This document shows, one piece after another, positions 37,317-47,661 of a stretch of 53,253 nucleotides of DNA. A program made the position numbers and the translations under genes. The DNA is from Catellatospora paridis. GTDB taxonomy: Bacteria > Actinomycetota > Actinomycetes > Mycobacteriales > Micromonosporaceae. Within the stretch, counting starts at the first letter, position 1. Each line of letters opens with the position of its first letter. The DNA lies in NCBI RefSeq assembly GCF_009720365.1, contig NZ_ML769314.1, positions 1-53,253 on the forward strand, in the 5' to 3' direction. Below the pieces are notes generated by a model. It worked only from the letters and a program-made list of their open reading frames with translations, was not told the origin of the DNA and made no database searches.

Positions 37317-38195
37317 ATGCCCGTAGCGGTCGTCACCGACTCCACTGCCTACCTGCCCGCCACCGTCGCGGACGGGTCGCTCACCGTCGTGCCGCTGCAC
37401 GTCGTGCTCGGCGGCGTGTCCGGCCGGGAGGGCGTCGAGGTCAACCCGGCCGAGGTCGCCGTCGCGCTGGCCGCCCGCCGCGTCGCGGTGACCACCTCGC
37501 AGCCCACCCCGGCCGAGTTCGCGCAGGTCTACGACCAGCTGTTCGCGGCGGGCGTGGACGGCATCGTCTCGGTGCACCTGGCCGGCGCGCTGTCGGGCAC
37601 CCTGAGCGCGGCGTCGACCGCGGCGGGCGAGGCCGCCGGGCCGGTCGAGGTCGTCGACTCCTGCTCGGCCGCGATGGGTGTCGGCTTCCCGGCCCTGGCC
37701 GCGGCGCGGGCCGCGGCACGGGGCGAGGACCTCGCGGGCGTACGCGACGCCGCCCTGCACACCATCGACCGCACCAGCACGTTCTTCTACGTGGACACGC
37801 TGGAGCACCTGCGCCGGGGTGGCCGCATCAATGCGGCCTCGGCCCTGCTGGGCACCGCGCTGGCGGTCAAGCCGCTGCTGGAGGTGTCCGCGGGCGGCAT
37901 CACCATGCGCGACAAGGTGCGCACCGCGGCCCGTGCACTGGACCGGCTGGTCGCGCTGGCCCTGGAGGCGGCCGGTGACGGGCCGGTCGAGGTGGCCGTG
38001 CATCACCTGGCGGCCGCGGAGCGGGCCGAGTGGGTGGCCGGGGCGCTGCGCGAGCGGCTCGGCGACCGGCTGTGCGAGCTGTACACCAGCGAGGTCGGCG
38101 CGGTGGTGGCCGCGCACGTGGGACCCGGCCTGGCCGGAGTGGTCGTGCACCGCCTGCCCGAGGCCGCCCAGTCGCTCCTCGACGACCAACTCTGA
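37317..38195 (+). CDS. DegV family fatty-acid-binding protein
   Basis: 292 aa. DegV proteins bind fatty acids and, as FakB, present them to the FakA kinase. Ligand/phosphate-binding signatures: VVTDSTAYLP, TTSQPTPAEF, LAGALSGTLSAAS and HLRRGGRINAASALLG. No fakA is nearby. The position after the nadD group is conserved in actinobacteria. Confidence 0.92.
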   Translation: MPVAVVTDSTAYLPATVADGSLTVVPLHVVLGGVSGREGVEVNPAEVAVALAARRVAVTTSQPTPAEFAQVYDQLFAAGVDGIVSVHLAGALSGTLSAASTAAGEAAGPVEVVDSCSAAMGVGFPALAAARAAARGEDLAGVRDAALHTIDRTSTFFYVDTLEHLRRGGRINAASALLGTALAVKPLLEVSAGGITMRDKVRTAARALDRLVALALEAAGDGPVEVAVHHLAAAERAEWVAGALRERLGDRLCELYTSEVGAVVAAHVGPGLAGVVVHRLPEAAQSLLDDQL

Positions 38196-38246
38196 CCCGG
38201 CGCCACGGGTAGCGCCCGGGCGGGGGAGTGTCGATACTCAGCGTTC

Positions 38247-39185
38247 ATGGAGAAGGCTCGTTCTGAACTTCTCGGCCGGGACCTGGCGCATGCGCTGCGT
38301 ACCGGCCCGTTCTCCGCCGCACTGCACCTGGCCATCGAAGACCGGGGCATTCGGCCGGAGGAGATACAGGAGAAGCTGGCCGTCGCCGGGATCAGCGTCA
38401 GCCTGGCCACCCTCAGCTACTGGCGGCGGGGTCGCAGCCGCCCCGAGCGTCCGGAGTCCATGAAGGCGGTGCGGATGCTGGAGCAGATCCTGTCGCTGCC
38501 CGCCGAGTCGCTCATCGCCCAGCTCGGCCCGCGCCGGCCCCGCGGCCGCTGGCTCAACCAGCCGCCGGGGACCATCGACATCGACCGGCTGTTCGAGGAC
38601 GGCAACAGCGTCTCGAAGATCATCCGGGAACTGGACCGGTGGACGTACCACGAGCTCACCCGGATCAGCCTGCACGACCTGTACCAGGTCGGCGCGCAGC
38701 GCCAGGAGCTGCGGCTCAACTGCCGCCAGGTGCTGCGGGCCAACGTGGACCGGGTGGCCCGCACCGTCGGCATCTTCCGCACCGACGACCTGGGCGCGCC
38801 CACCGGTGTGCACGCCCTGCGCAACTGCCGGCTCGGCCGGGTGCGCTCGGACCCCGAGTCGGGCCTGCAGGCCGCCGAGATCATCTTCGACCGGATGCTC
38901 TCGCAGGGTGACACCGTCGTCGTCGAGTACGAGTTCGAGAGCGGCTCGCTGGTCGCCACCGACAACTACTACCGGGGCTTCTCGGTGCCGGTGGGGGAGT
39001 ACGTGCTGCAGGTGCAGTTCGACCGCGACGCGGTGCCGGCCCGCTGCTACCGCTTCGAGCGGCGCGGCCTGCACGCACCCGACCAGGGCGTACGCGAGGT
39101 GTGGATCGGCTCGACGCACGGCGCGCACCTGGTCGCGGCGGACATCCCGCCGGGCATCGTCGGCATGCGCTGGGAATGGGAGTGA
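38247..39185 (+). CDS. Helix-turn-helix (XRE-like) domain protein, unknown regulator
   Basis: 312 aa. The N-terminal ~90 residues look like a Cro/CI-type HTH (IRPEEIQEKLAVAGISVSLATLSYWRRGRSRPERP). The remaining ~215 residues form a domain rich in conserved-looking motifs (YRGFSVPVGEYVLQVQFD, RCYRFERRG) that I do not recognise; beta-rich composition suggests ligand binding. No membrane segment. A -10-like GATACT (38233-38238) lies 8 nt before the ATG. Ended by a hairpin shared with the convergent protease gene. Confidence 0.75.
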   Translation: MEKARSELLGRDLAHALRTGPFSAALHLAIEDRGIRPEEIQEKLAVAGISVSLATLSYWRRGRSRPERPESMKAVRMLEQILSLPAESLIAQLGPRRPRGRWLNQPPGTIDIDRLFEDGNSVSKIIRELDRWTYHELTRISLHDLYQVGAQRQELRLNCRQVLRANVDRVARTVGIFRTDDLGAPTGVHALRNCRLGRVRSDPESGLQAAEIIFDRMLSQGDTVVVEYEFESGSLVATDNYYRGFSVPVGEYVLQVQFDRDAVPARCYRFERRGLHAPDQGVREVWIGSTHGAHLVAADIPPGIVGMRWEWE

Positions 39186-39218
39186 GCGGCCGGGCATCGT
39201 CGTGAGACGCCCGGCCGC
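39186..39218. terminator. Bidirectional terminator
   Basis: A perfect 10-bp stem GCGGCCGGGC (39186-39195) with GCCCGGCCGC (39209-39218), directly after the HTH gene stop and 43 nt from the convergent protease stop. Confidence 0.7.
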
Positions 39219-39260
39219 CCGGTCCCCCCGTCAGGCCCCCTGATCAGGAGGCCCCCCGGA

Positions 39261-41219
<1,959 letters not shown>

Positions 41220-41325
41220 GGTTCTCTCCTCCCAGAGATCCCACCCCGCAGCCGGGTCCCGATGACGCCGGCCGCGAAGGGGTGACGCGAACCTAGGAGT
41301 AGATGAATCCGTTGCGGCAGTGCGG

Positions 41326-41355
41326 TTAACAGCGATCGACGATTCGTAACGTCAA
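41326..41355 (-). promoter_or_regulatory. Possible promoter of the S8 protease gene
   Basis: On the minus strand -35 TTGACG (41355-41350), 18-nt spacer, -10 TGTTAA (41331-41326), giving a ~100-nt leader. The 310-nt divergent gap to comEA also holds AT-richer sequence around 41350-41370. Confidence 0.4.
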
Positions 41356-41518
41356 AACTGTTTATAGAAACCGACCCATACGATGAGTCGTGATCGGACT
41401 CCCGCCCCAGGCTGTCGCGGCCGTAACACATCGGGGTCTTGATCAGGCGGTTGTCCACAAGCGGGCCGTCCTCCACAGGCAAGAGAATTGAGCGGTACGC
41501 CCACCGCACACCCACCCC

Positions 41519-41524
41519 TACCGT
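41519..41524 (+). promoter_or_regulatory. -10 box of a probable leaderless comEA transcript
   Basis: TACCGT ends 6 nt before GTG 41531; no Shine-Dalgarno sequence. Confidence 0.55.
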
Positions 41525-41530
41525 GGCCGC

Positions 41531-42601
41531 GTGCCGTCGACCCCGTTCCGCAAGCCGCAGCCCGCCGAGGCCGACCTCGACCGGCTGCACCGCGTACTCG
41601 CCCCGGCCACCGCGCCGCCGTCCTGGCCGGAGCCCCTGGACGCGCCGTTCCTCGACGTGCTGCCCGACTTCCCGCGGCCACGCCCGACCCGGCAGTTATT
41701 GCCGCTGGACCCGACGACCTCGGGCGACTCGTCGGCTCATGTCTGGCCGTGGACGCGGCCTGCCGTATCGCAAGCGGACGGGCTGTCGGCGGCAGCCCTT
41801 CATGCCGTGCTGCCAGTGGCGACATCACACGGAGTGCTCCCGGCGACGGCGTCTGGTTCCGTGTCGGCCACTGCGATGGCAGCTGCGCCGCCCTCGGGTG
41901 CCGTGCCGGGTGCCGTCATGTCGGCCAGGCCAGCGGGTGGCGTCAGGCCGGATCCGGACGTGCCGTCGTCGGCGGAGAGCCCGCCCAGTGCGCTGCCGGG
42001 TCGGTCGGCGTTCGATCCGGGGCGGCGCGGGCTGCGAGCGCTGGCGGTGGTGGCCGTGCTGGTCGTGGCGCTCGCCGCGTACCTGGCTTGGCAGTCGCGG
42101 CCGTCGGTGGAGCCCGCGCCCGAACCGGTGCCGGTGCCCGTCGCGGAGTCGGGTCGGCCGGTTGCGTCATCCTCACCGGCGATGCTGGTCGTGGCGGTGA
42201 CGGGGCGGGTTCGCAAGTCGGGACTGGTCAGGCTGCCTCAGGGTGCTCGGGTCGCCGACGCCATCGAGGCGGCGGGCGGGGTCCTGCCGGACACCGACCT
42301 GTCCGCGGTGAATCTGGCCCGCAAGGTCACCGACGGCGAGCTGATCGCGATCGGGGTGCCCGGTGTGGCCGCTGCGGACGGTCCGGCCGCGGGGGCGGGA
42401 CCCGGCGCGGGACCGGTGAACCTGAACACCGCGACCCTCGCCCAGCTCGACGCGCTGCCCGGCGTCGGCCCGGTGCTGGCGCAGCGCATCCTCGACCACC
42501 GGTCCCGGCATGGCGACTTCCGCAGCGTCGGCGACCTGCGGCAGGTCGAGGGCATCGGCGAGTCGAAGTTCGCGCAGCTCAAGGATCTGGTCACCGTCTG
42601 A
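41531..42601 (+). CDS. comEA: ComEA-type DNA-binding protein
   Basis: 356 aa, longer than usual. A ~165-aa cytosolic, low-complexity N-terminus leads to one membrane segment (about 167-187), an SLBB domain (about 218-278; VVAVTGRVRKSGLVRLPQG) and paired helix-hairpin-helix motifs (about 296-356; VNLNTATLAQLDALPGVGP). It would bind incoming DNA outside the membrane and pass it to ComEC. Residues 78-140 are Ala/Ser/Val-rich with less biased codons than the rest. The stop overlaps the comEC ATG by 1 nt. Confidence 0.92.
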   Translation: MPSTPFRKPQPAEADLDRLHRVLAPATAPPSWPEPLDAPFLDVLPDFPRPRPTRQLLPLDPTTSGDSSAHVWPWTRPAVSQADGLSAAALHAVLPVATSHGVLPATASGSVSATAMAAAPPSGAVPGAVMSARPAGGVRPDPDVPSSAESPPSALPGRSAFDPGRRGLRALAVVAVLVVALAAYLAWQSRPSVEPAPEPVPVPVAESGRPVASSSPAMLVVAVTGRVRKSGLVRLPQGARVADAIEAAGGVLPDTDLSAVNLARKVTDGELIAIGVPGVAAADGPAAGAGPGAGPVNLNTATLAQLDALPGVGPVLAQRILDHRSRHGDFRSVGDLRQVEGIGESKFAQLKDLVTV

Positions 42602-45015
42602 TGGACGGTCCCGACCTGCGGCTGGTCCCGTTCGCCCTGGGTTGCTGGGCGGCCTCACTCGCGGCGCTGTTCACCGGGCTGGGCGTCACCCTGGCACTCG
42701 GCGCGGCGGGCGCACTCGGCGTCGCCCTGGCCTTCGTTCGCGACCACGTCATACGCCGTCACCCGTCGGCTATTGCCCGCGACCACGTCGCACGCCGTCA
42801 CCTGTCGGGCCAGGACCGGACCGACAGGGCCGCCGCCCAAGGGTGGTGGGGCCGGGGTGTGACGCCTGGCGGGTGGCGGTGGATCGTGGCCGGGGCGTTC
42901 CTCGGGGTGGTGTGCGGGGCGGCGGCGACCGGGGCGCGGCTGGCGGCGCGGGACGCCCCCGAGGTCGTCGCGCTGGTGGAAGGGCATGTCTCGACGACGG
43001 TGGTGCTGACGGTGCGGGACGATCCACGCCAGGCGGCCGTGGTGGTCGGGCGGCCCGCGACCTGGGTGGTCGCGGCAGACCTGGAGCGGGCCGGTGACCT
43101 GCGTGCCGACGTCGGCGTGCTGGTGCTGGCCAGTGGTGACGGCTGGGCGGGGCTGCTGCCGGGCCAGCGGGTGCGGGTGCCCGCGCGGTTCGGCCCGTCC
43201 CGCGGCGGTGACCTGCGGGCGGCGGTGCTGTCCACCGAACGGCCGCCGGAGCTGCTGGGGAAGGCGTCGTGGGCGCAGCGGGCGGCGGGCGGCCTGCGGG
43301 CCGGACTGCGCCGGGCCTGCGCGCCGTTGGACGCCGCCACGGGCGGGCTGCTGCCGGGCCTCGTGGTGGGCGACACCAGCCGCCTCGACCCGGCGGTCGA
43401 GCAGTCCTTTCGCGACACCGGCATGACTCATTTGACGGCCGTTTCGGGAAGCAACGTGGCAATCGTCACCGGATCGGTCCTGCTGCTGGCCCGGTGGACC
43501 AGGGCCGGGCCACGGCTGACCGCGGTGGTGTGCGCGGTGTCCGTGGTCGGGTTCGTGATCCTGGCCCGGCCGTCGCCGAGTGTGCTGCGGGCCGCGGTGA
43601 TGGGAGGGATCGCGCTGTTGGCGCTCGCCTCCGGCCGGTCACGGGCGGCGCTGCCCGCGCTGTCGGCAGGCGCGGCGGTGCTGCTGATGGCCGACCCGGA
43701 GCTGGCCGCCGACGCCGGGTTCGCGCTGTCGGTGCTGGCCACGGCCGGGTTGCTGCTGCTCGCACCGCCGATGCGCGACGCGCTGCGCCGACGCGGGGTC
43801 CCCGGCGGCGTCGCCGAGGCGCTGGCCGTGCCCGCCGCCGCGCAACTCGCCTGCGCCCCGGTTGTCGCGGGCATCAGCGGCACGTTGAGCCTGGTCGCCG
43901 TACCGGCGAATCTGCTGGCGGTGCCCGCGATCGCGCCCGCGACCGTCACCGGCGTGGCCGCCGCGCTGCTGTCGCCGGTGTGGCCGGCCGGGGCCGAGTT
44001 CGCCGCGTGGCTGGGCAGCTGGCCCGCATGGTGGCTGGTCACCGTGGCGCGGGTGGGCGCCGAGGTGCCCGCCGGGGTGCTGCCGTGGCCGGGTGGGCCG
44101 CCGGGTGCGCTGCTGCTGGCCGGGCTGACCGTGCTGCTCATGATCGGCTTCCGGCGGCCTGCGGTGCGACGGCTGGCCGCGGTCGTCGCGCTGGCGGCGG
44201 TGCTCGGGGCGCTGCCGGTGCGCGTGCTCACCGGCGGCTGGCCGCCCGACGGCTGGCTCGTCGTGGCATGCGATGTCGGGCAGGGCGACGCGACCGTGCT
44301 CAACGCGGGCCACGGGGCGGCCGTGGTGGTCGACGCCGGGCCGCTGCCCCGTGACGTCGACCGGTGCCTGCGCGAGCTTGATGTCGACGAGGTGCCGTTG
44401 TTGCTGGTCAGCCACTTCCACGTGGACCACATCGGCGGGCTCGACGGGGTGCTCACCGGGCGGCGCGTGAGGGCGGTCGTCACCACACCGTGGCCCGAAC
44501 CCGCAGCCGGCCGGGCGGCCGTGACCCGCGCCGCCGCCGCGCACCGGGTGCCGGTGTCCGACGCCCCGGAGTCCGGCGGCTGGACCGTCGGCGACGTACG
44601 GCTGGAGGTGCTGCCCGCGCCGCCGGAGCGCGGCACCCGCAGCGATCCGAACAACAACTCCCTGATGCTCGTGGCGACCGTACGCGGGGTGCGGGTGCTG
44701 CTGACCGGGGACGCCGAGACGGAACGGCAGCAGGCGCTGCTGACCGCGGGCGTGGACGTGTCCGCGGCCGTCCTGAAGGTCGCTCACCACGGCAGCGCCT
44801 TTCAGGAACCGTCCTTCCTGGACGCCGTAGCGCCAAGGATCGCGCTGGTCAGCGTGGGGGAGGGCAACGACTACGGGCATCCGAGCGCATCCGTGCTGGC
44901 GCGGCTGGCCGGGCGCGGCGCACGGGTGCAGCGCACCGACGTCAACGGCGACGTGGCGGTCGTGCTCGCCGACGGGAAGCTTTCCGTCGTGCTCCCGACG
45001 CGCCCGTTGGAGTGA
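42601..45015 (+). CDS. comEC: ComEC/Rec2 DNA-uptake channel protein
   Basis: 804 aa. N-terminal membrane helices and a DUF4131-like part are followed by the Competence domain (DTGMTHLTAVSGSNVAI) with many helices to about residue 540, and a C-terminal metallo-beta-lactamase domain (HFHVDHIGG, H605-H607-D609-H610; later LLTGDAE and KVAHHGS). The latter may act as the nuclease that degrades the non-transported strand. The N-terminus contains an in-frame 13-codon-period duplication (42739-42808). Natural competence is not established for this group. Confidence 0.93.
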   Translation: MDGPDLRLVPFALGCWAASLAALFTGLGVTLALGAAGALGVALAFVRDHVIRRHPSAIARDHVARRHLSGQDRTDRAAAQGWWGRGVTPGGWRWIVAGAFLGVVCGAAATGARLAARDAPEVVALVEGHVSTTVVLTVRDDPRQAAVVVGRPATWVVAADLERAGDLRADVGVLVLASGDGWAGLLPGQRVRVPARFGPSRGGDLRAAVLSTERPPELLGKASWAQRAAGGLRAGLRRACAPLDAATGGLLPGLVVGDTSRLDPAVEQSFRDTGMTHLTAVSGSNVAIVTGSVLLLARWTRAGPRLTAVVCAVSVVGFVILARPSPSVLRAAVMGGIALLALASGRSRAALPALSAGAAVLLMADPELAADAGFALSVLATAGLLLLAPPMRDALRRRGVPGGVAEALAVPAAAQLACAPVVAGISGTLSLVAVPANLLAVPAIAPATVTGVAAALLSPVWPAGAEFAAWLGSWPAWWLVTVARVGAEVPAGVLPWPGGPPGALLLAGLTVLLMIGFRRPAVRRLAAVVALAAVLGALPVRVLTGGWPPDGWLVVACDVGQGDATVLNAGHGAAVVVDAGPLPRDVDRCLRELDVDEVPLLLVSHFHVDHIGGLDGVLTGRRVRAVVTTPWPEPAAGRAAVTRAAAAHRVPVSDAPESGGWTVGDVRLEVLPAPPERGTRSDPNNNSLMLVATVRGVRVLLTGDAETERQQALLTAGVDVSAAVLKVAHHGSAFQEPSFLDAVAPRIALVSVGEGNDYGHPSASVLARLAGRGARVQRTDVNGDVAVVLADGKLSVVLPTRPLE
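42739..42808 (+). repeat. In-frame direct duplication within comEC
   Basis: A 31-nt unit at 42739-42769 recurs at 42778-42808 (28 of 31 identical, 39-nt period = 13 codons). The protein reads RDHVIRRHPS then RDHVARRHLS in the cytosolic loop after the first helices. Confidence 0.85.
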
Positions 45016-45055
45016 CGGTGGGCGGCCGCCAGTTCGCACGTGCGACGATAGCGAG

Positions 45056-46042
45056 GTGGTGAGCCAGGTTCCGCCCCCCGTCCTGACACCCGTGGTCCTC
45101 GTGCTGGGCGACGAGGAACTCCTGGTCGCGCGCGCGATCGCCGACGCGGCCGCGCAGGCCCGCGCCGCCGATCCGGCGGCCGAGGTCCGCGAGGTGGAGA
45201 CGGGCGCGATGCTCGTCGGCGAACTCGCCGAACTGCTCAGCCCGTCGCTGTTCGGCGGCGTACGGGTGGTGGTGCTGCGCGCCGCCCAGGACGCCAAGAA
45301 GGACGTCTCGGCGGTGCTGCTCGACTACGCGAAGTCGCCCGACCCGGACGTGACGCTGGTCGTCGCGCACGCGGGCGGGGCGAAGAACAAGGCGCTGGCC
45401 GACTCGCTGACCAAGGCGGGCGCGTCCGTGGTGCCCGCGGCGAAGCTGACCAAGCACCGCGACCGGGTCGACTTCGTCACCGGCGAGGTGCGCCGGCTGG
45501 GCGGCCGCTGCGCCCCCGACGCGGCCGAGACGCTGATCGAGGCGGTGGGCAACGACCTGCGCGAGCTCGCGGCGGCCTGCAACCAGCTGATGGCGGACAC
45601 CGGCGGCCGGATCGACCAGGCCACGGTGGCCCGCTACTACCGGGGCAAGGCCGAGGTGAGCGGGTTCGCGGTCGCCGACGCCGCGGTCGCCGGAGACGTG
45701 CCGGCCGCGCTGGAGGCGCTGCGCTGGGCCCGGCACAGCGGCGTGGACCCGGTGCCGATCGCGGACGCGCTGGCCGACGGCGTGCGCACCGTCGCGCGGG
45801 TGGCCTCGGCGGGACGCGGCAACGCGTACCAGCTGGCCTCGACGCTCGGCATGCCCGCCTGGAAGATCGAGAAGGCGCAGCGGCAGGCGCGCGGCTGGAC
45901 CCCGGACGCGCTGGTGCTCGCGATGCGGGCGGCCGCCGACTGCAACGCCGCCGTCAAGGGCGGCGAAGAGGATCGCGACTACGCGCTCGAGCGCACCATC
46001 GTGGCGTTCGCGCAGGCCAAGCAGGCGGGAGGTGGGCGATGA
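45056..46042 (+). CDS. holA: DNA polymerase III delta subunit
   Basis: 328 aa. It is the clamp-loader subunit that opens the beta clamp. Family features: LVLGDEELLVARAIADA near the N-terminus, VREVETGAMLVGELAELLSPSLFGGVRVVVLR, and the C-terminal helical collar. Starts GTG 45056 or 45059; GATAGC 45047-45052 lies 6 nt before 45059, so a leaderless start is possible. Conserved after comEC in actinobacteria. The stop overlaps the next ATG (ATGA). Confidence 0.94.
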   Translation: MVSQVPPPVLTPVVLVLGDEELLVARAIADAAAQARAADPAAEVREVETGAMLVGELAELLSPSLFGGVRVVVLRAAQDAKKDVSAVLLDYAKSPDPDVTLVVAHAGGAKNKALADSLTKAGASVVPAAKLTKHRDRVDFVTGEVRRLGGRCAPDAAETLIEAVGNDLRELAAACNQLMADTGGRIDQATVARYYRGKAEVSGFAVADAAVAGDVPAALEALRWARHSGVDPVPIADALADGVRTVARVASAGRGNAYQLASTLGMPAWKIEKAQRQARGWTPDALVLAMRAAADCNAAVKGGEEDRDYALERTIVAFAQAKQAGGGR

Positions 46043-46806
46043 CACCGGGCACCCGATCCCGGCGCGCCGGAGGGATCAGCCCCGAGGAGGCGCGCAACCG
46101 GCCGCTCTACGCCCGGGTGCTGGGCCTGCAGTACGTGCGCCCCAGCAATCTGATGTGCTTCCTGTTCTTCGAGGGCACCGTGGCGCTGGCCGTGCTGCTG
46201 TCACTGGCCGAGCTCACCGGCTGGTGGGCGGTGGCCGTGCTGCCCGCCTCGGTGGCGGTGATGGTGAAGCTCAACGACGTGATCGCGGGCGCGACGACCC
46301 GCTCCGGCGCCCCGGCGACCCGCTCCGAGCGCCCGGCGACCCGGTCGAAGACCGCCGCGCGACGGGCCCCCGCCCAGCCGACGGTGCGCCTGCGGGTGGC
46401 CGCCCCGGCCGAGACCGCCCGGCTGCCCCGGCGCGTCGAGCAGCCTGCGGACGACGAGCGCGACCCGTACGCGACCCGCTCCGGATACGGCGCGCCGGAG
46501 GGGTTCGCCGGCCGGTTCGGCACCGGCGGCCAGGAGTTCCACCCTGGCCGGTCCGGATCCGGCGAGCAGGACACCTATGCAGGTCAGAGCAGCTACGGCG
46601 AGCAGGAGACGTACGCGGGCCAGACCGGTTACCGCGCGCAGGACACCTATGCCCAGGGCGGGTACGGCGAGCCGGAGGCGTACGCCGGACAGTCCGGGCA
46701 CGGCGCACCGAGCCAGGCCGCACTGGCCGGGTCGGAGGGCGAGGAGCCGTGGCTGGGCACCGCCGAGCAGCGCGCCCGTCAGTCGGCGGCATACCGCTAC
46801 GAATGA
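46039..46806 (+). CDS. Membrane protein with Tyr/Gln/Gly tandem-repeat tail
   Basis: 255 aa. Two membrane segments (about 38-57 and 60-77) come first, then a basic Arg/Ala/Pro stretch, then a disordered tail with about four ~12-residue units (GEQDTYAGQSSY, GEQETYAGQTGY, RAQDTYAQGGY, GEPEAYAGQSGH). The tail is likely cytosolic and could mediate weak multivalent contacts. The ATG overlaps the holA stop. No family recognised beyond the N-terminal membrane part. Confidence 0.75.
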   Translation: MTPGTRSRRAGGISPEEARNRPLYARVLGLQYVRPSNLMCFLFFEGTVALAVLLSLAELTGWWAVAVLPASVAVMVKLNDVIAGATTRSGAPATRSERPATRSKTAARRAPAQPTVRLRVAAPAETARLPRRVEQPADDERDPYATRSGYGAPEGFAGRFGTGGQEFHPGRSGSGEQDTYAGQSSYGEQETYAGQTGYRAQDTYAQGGYGEPEAYAGQSGHGAPSQAALAGSEGEEPWLGTAEQRARQSAAYRYE

Positions 46807-46869
46807 CGTGCGCTCCGTCGCGAGCGCCACGTGACGCCGCTCATGCGGCGACGGCTCGGCGGGTTCAGG

Positions 46870-46917
46870 GGACACCTGACGGAATCGAACCGTCGACCTT
46901 GTCATGACGAATGACAC
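46870..46917 (-). pseudogene. tRNA-like 3' half (possible remnant or attachment-type sequence)
   Basis: On the minus strand there is a canonical 5-bp anticodon stem with 7-nt loop (46916-46900, TGTCA/TTCGTCA/TGACA, U33 present, anticodon position CGT). The 5-nt variable loop AGGTC and a perfect T arm GACGG/TTCGATT/CCGTC (46894-46878) follow, then a 7-nt acceptor strand AGGTGTC. No matching 5' acceptor (GACACCT) or D arm lies upstream, so it is not a complete tRNA. The anticodon identity is tentative. Confidence 0.5.
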
Positions 46918-46945
46918 GTGCTGCGGACCCCGCTCGGCATACACA

Positions 46946-46976
46946 GATGCCCGGCTCCCTGAGGGAGCCGGGCATC
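46946..46976. terminator. Terminator of rpsT (bidirectional)
   Basis: A perfect 15-bp inverted repeat (46946-46960 with 46962-46976) centred on a single G, 41 nt beyond the rpsT stop. Confidence 0.85.
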
Positions 46977-47017
46977 ACGCGATGTCTTGGCGGCGCCGTG
47001 AAGGCACGCTGCGACGA

Positions 47018-47284
47018 TCAGGCAGAGAGCGAAGCCAGCTTCTTGGCGATCGACGACTTGCGGTTCGCCGCCTGGTTCTTGTGGATCACGCCCTTGCTGA
47101 CGGCCTTGTCAAGCTTGCGCGAGGCGTCGCGCAGCAGCGCGGTGGCGTTCTCGACGTCACCGGCGACGGTCGCCTCGTGGAACTTGCGGACAGCGGTCTT
47201 CAGCGACGACTTGACCGACTTGTTGCGCAGCCGGGCCTTCTCGTTCTGCCGGTTGCGCTTGATCTGGGACTTGATGTTCGCCAC
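47018..47284 (-). CDS. rpsT: Small-subunit ribosomal protein S20 (bS20)
   Basis: 88 aa. It begins [22 protein letters not shown] and has the basic helical pattern of S20 ([20 protein letters not shown]). It binds 16S rRNA early in 30S assembly. GTG start at 47284, with GGACGAGG about 9 nt upstream. Its convergent/divergent arrangement next to holA and before lepA is conserved. Confidence 0.97.
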   Translation of the reverse strand: MANIKSQIKRNRQNEKARLRNKSVKSSLKTAVRKFHEATVAGDVENATALLRDASRKLDKAVSKGVIHKNQAANRKSSIAKKLASLSA

Positions 47285-47661
47285 GCGACAGCCTCGTCCT
47301 GCTCGTTTCGGTTGACTGGTTCGGATGGGCCGGCGCAACGAAGCACCAGCCGCGACGTGCCAGGTTACCAGGTGGCCTGGGTGTCAGCCAAAACGGTCGA
47401 CGTGACACCCGTCGCGGTGCCCTACCCGGACAGCCTACCGCGCCCGGGGTGGCCCCGCGCCGGGCCGGGTGTCCCGGCGGCTCATGATCGTCGTTACATG
47501 TCGAAAAGTGAAGTCCTGCCGCACTTCTCGACACGAAACAACGATCATGGCGCTGCGGCCGGCGGCGCGGGAGGGCGGGGGACCGACCGTACGGGTGATG
47601 GGACGCGACACCCGCTCGTAGATCGAGGGTGGGCGGGGCTCGGGTGGCAGACTGTGTTGCT
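47285..47661. other. Divergent intergenic region of rpsT and DUF4240 gene
   Basis: 377 nt. It holds the rpsT leader and a large palindrome at 47483-47549; no other gene is supported. CAGACT (47648-47653) may be the -10 of the DUF4240 gene. Confidence 0.6.
47483..47549. repeat. 28-bp-arm intergenic palindrome
   Basis: The left arm (47483-47510) starts CATGATCGTCGTTACATGTC and the right arm (47522-47549) ends AACAACGATCATG; 24 of 28 positions pair across an 11-nt loop. The CATGATCGT end is shared with a fragment near 14807. Likely a REP-like or miniature palindromic element. Confidence 0.85.

Noticed and set aside
46861..46980. Complete functional tRNA gene on the minus strand
   Set aside because: T and anticodon arms are good, but no 5' acceptor strand or D arm can be fitted in the required positions.
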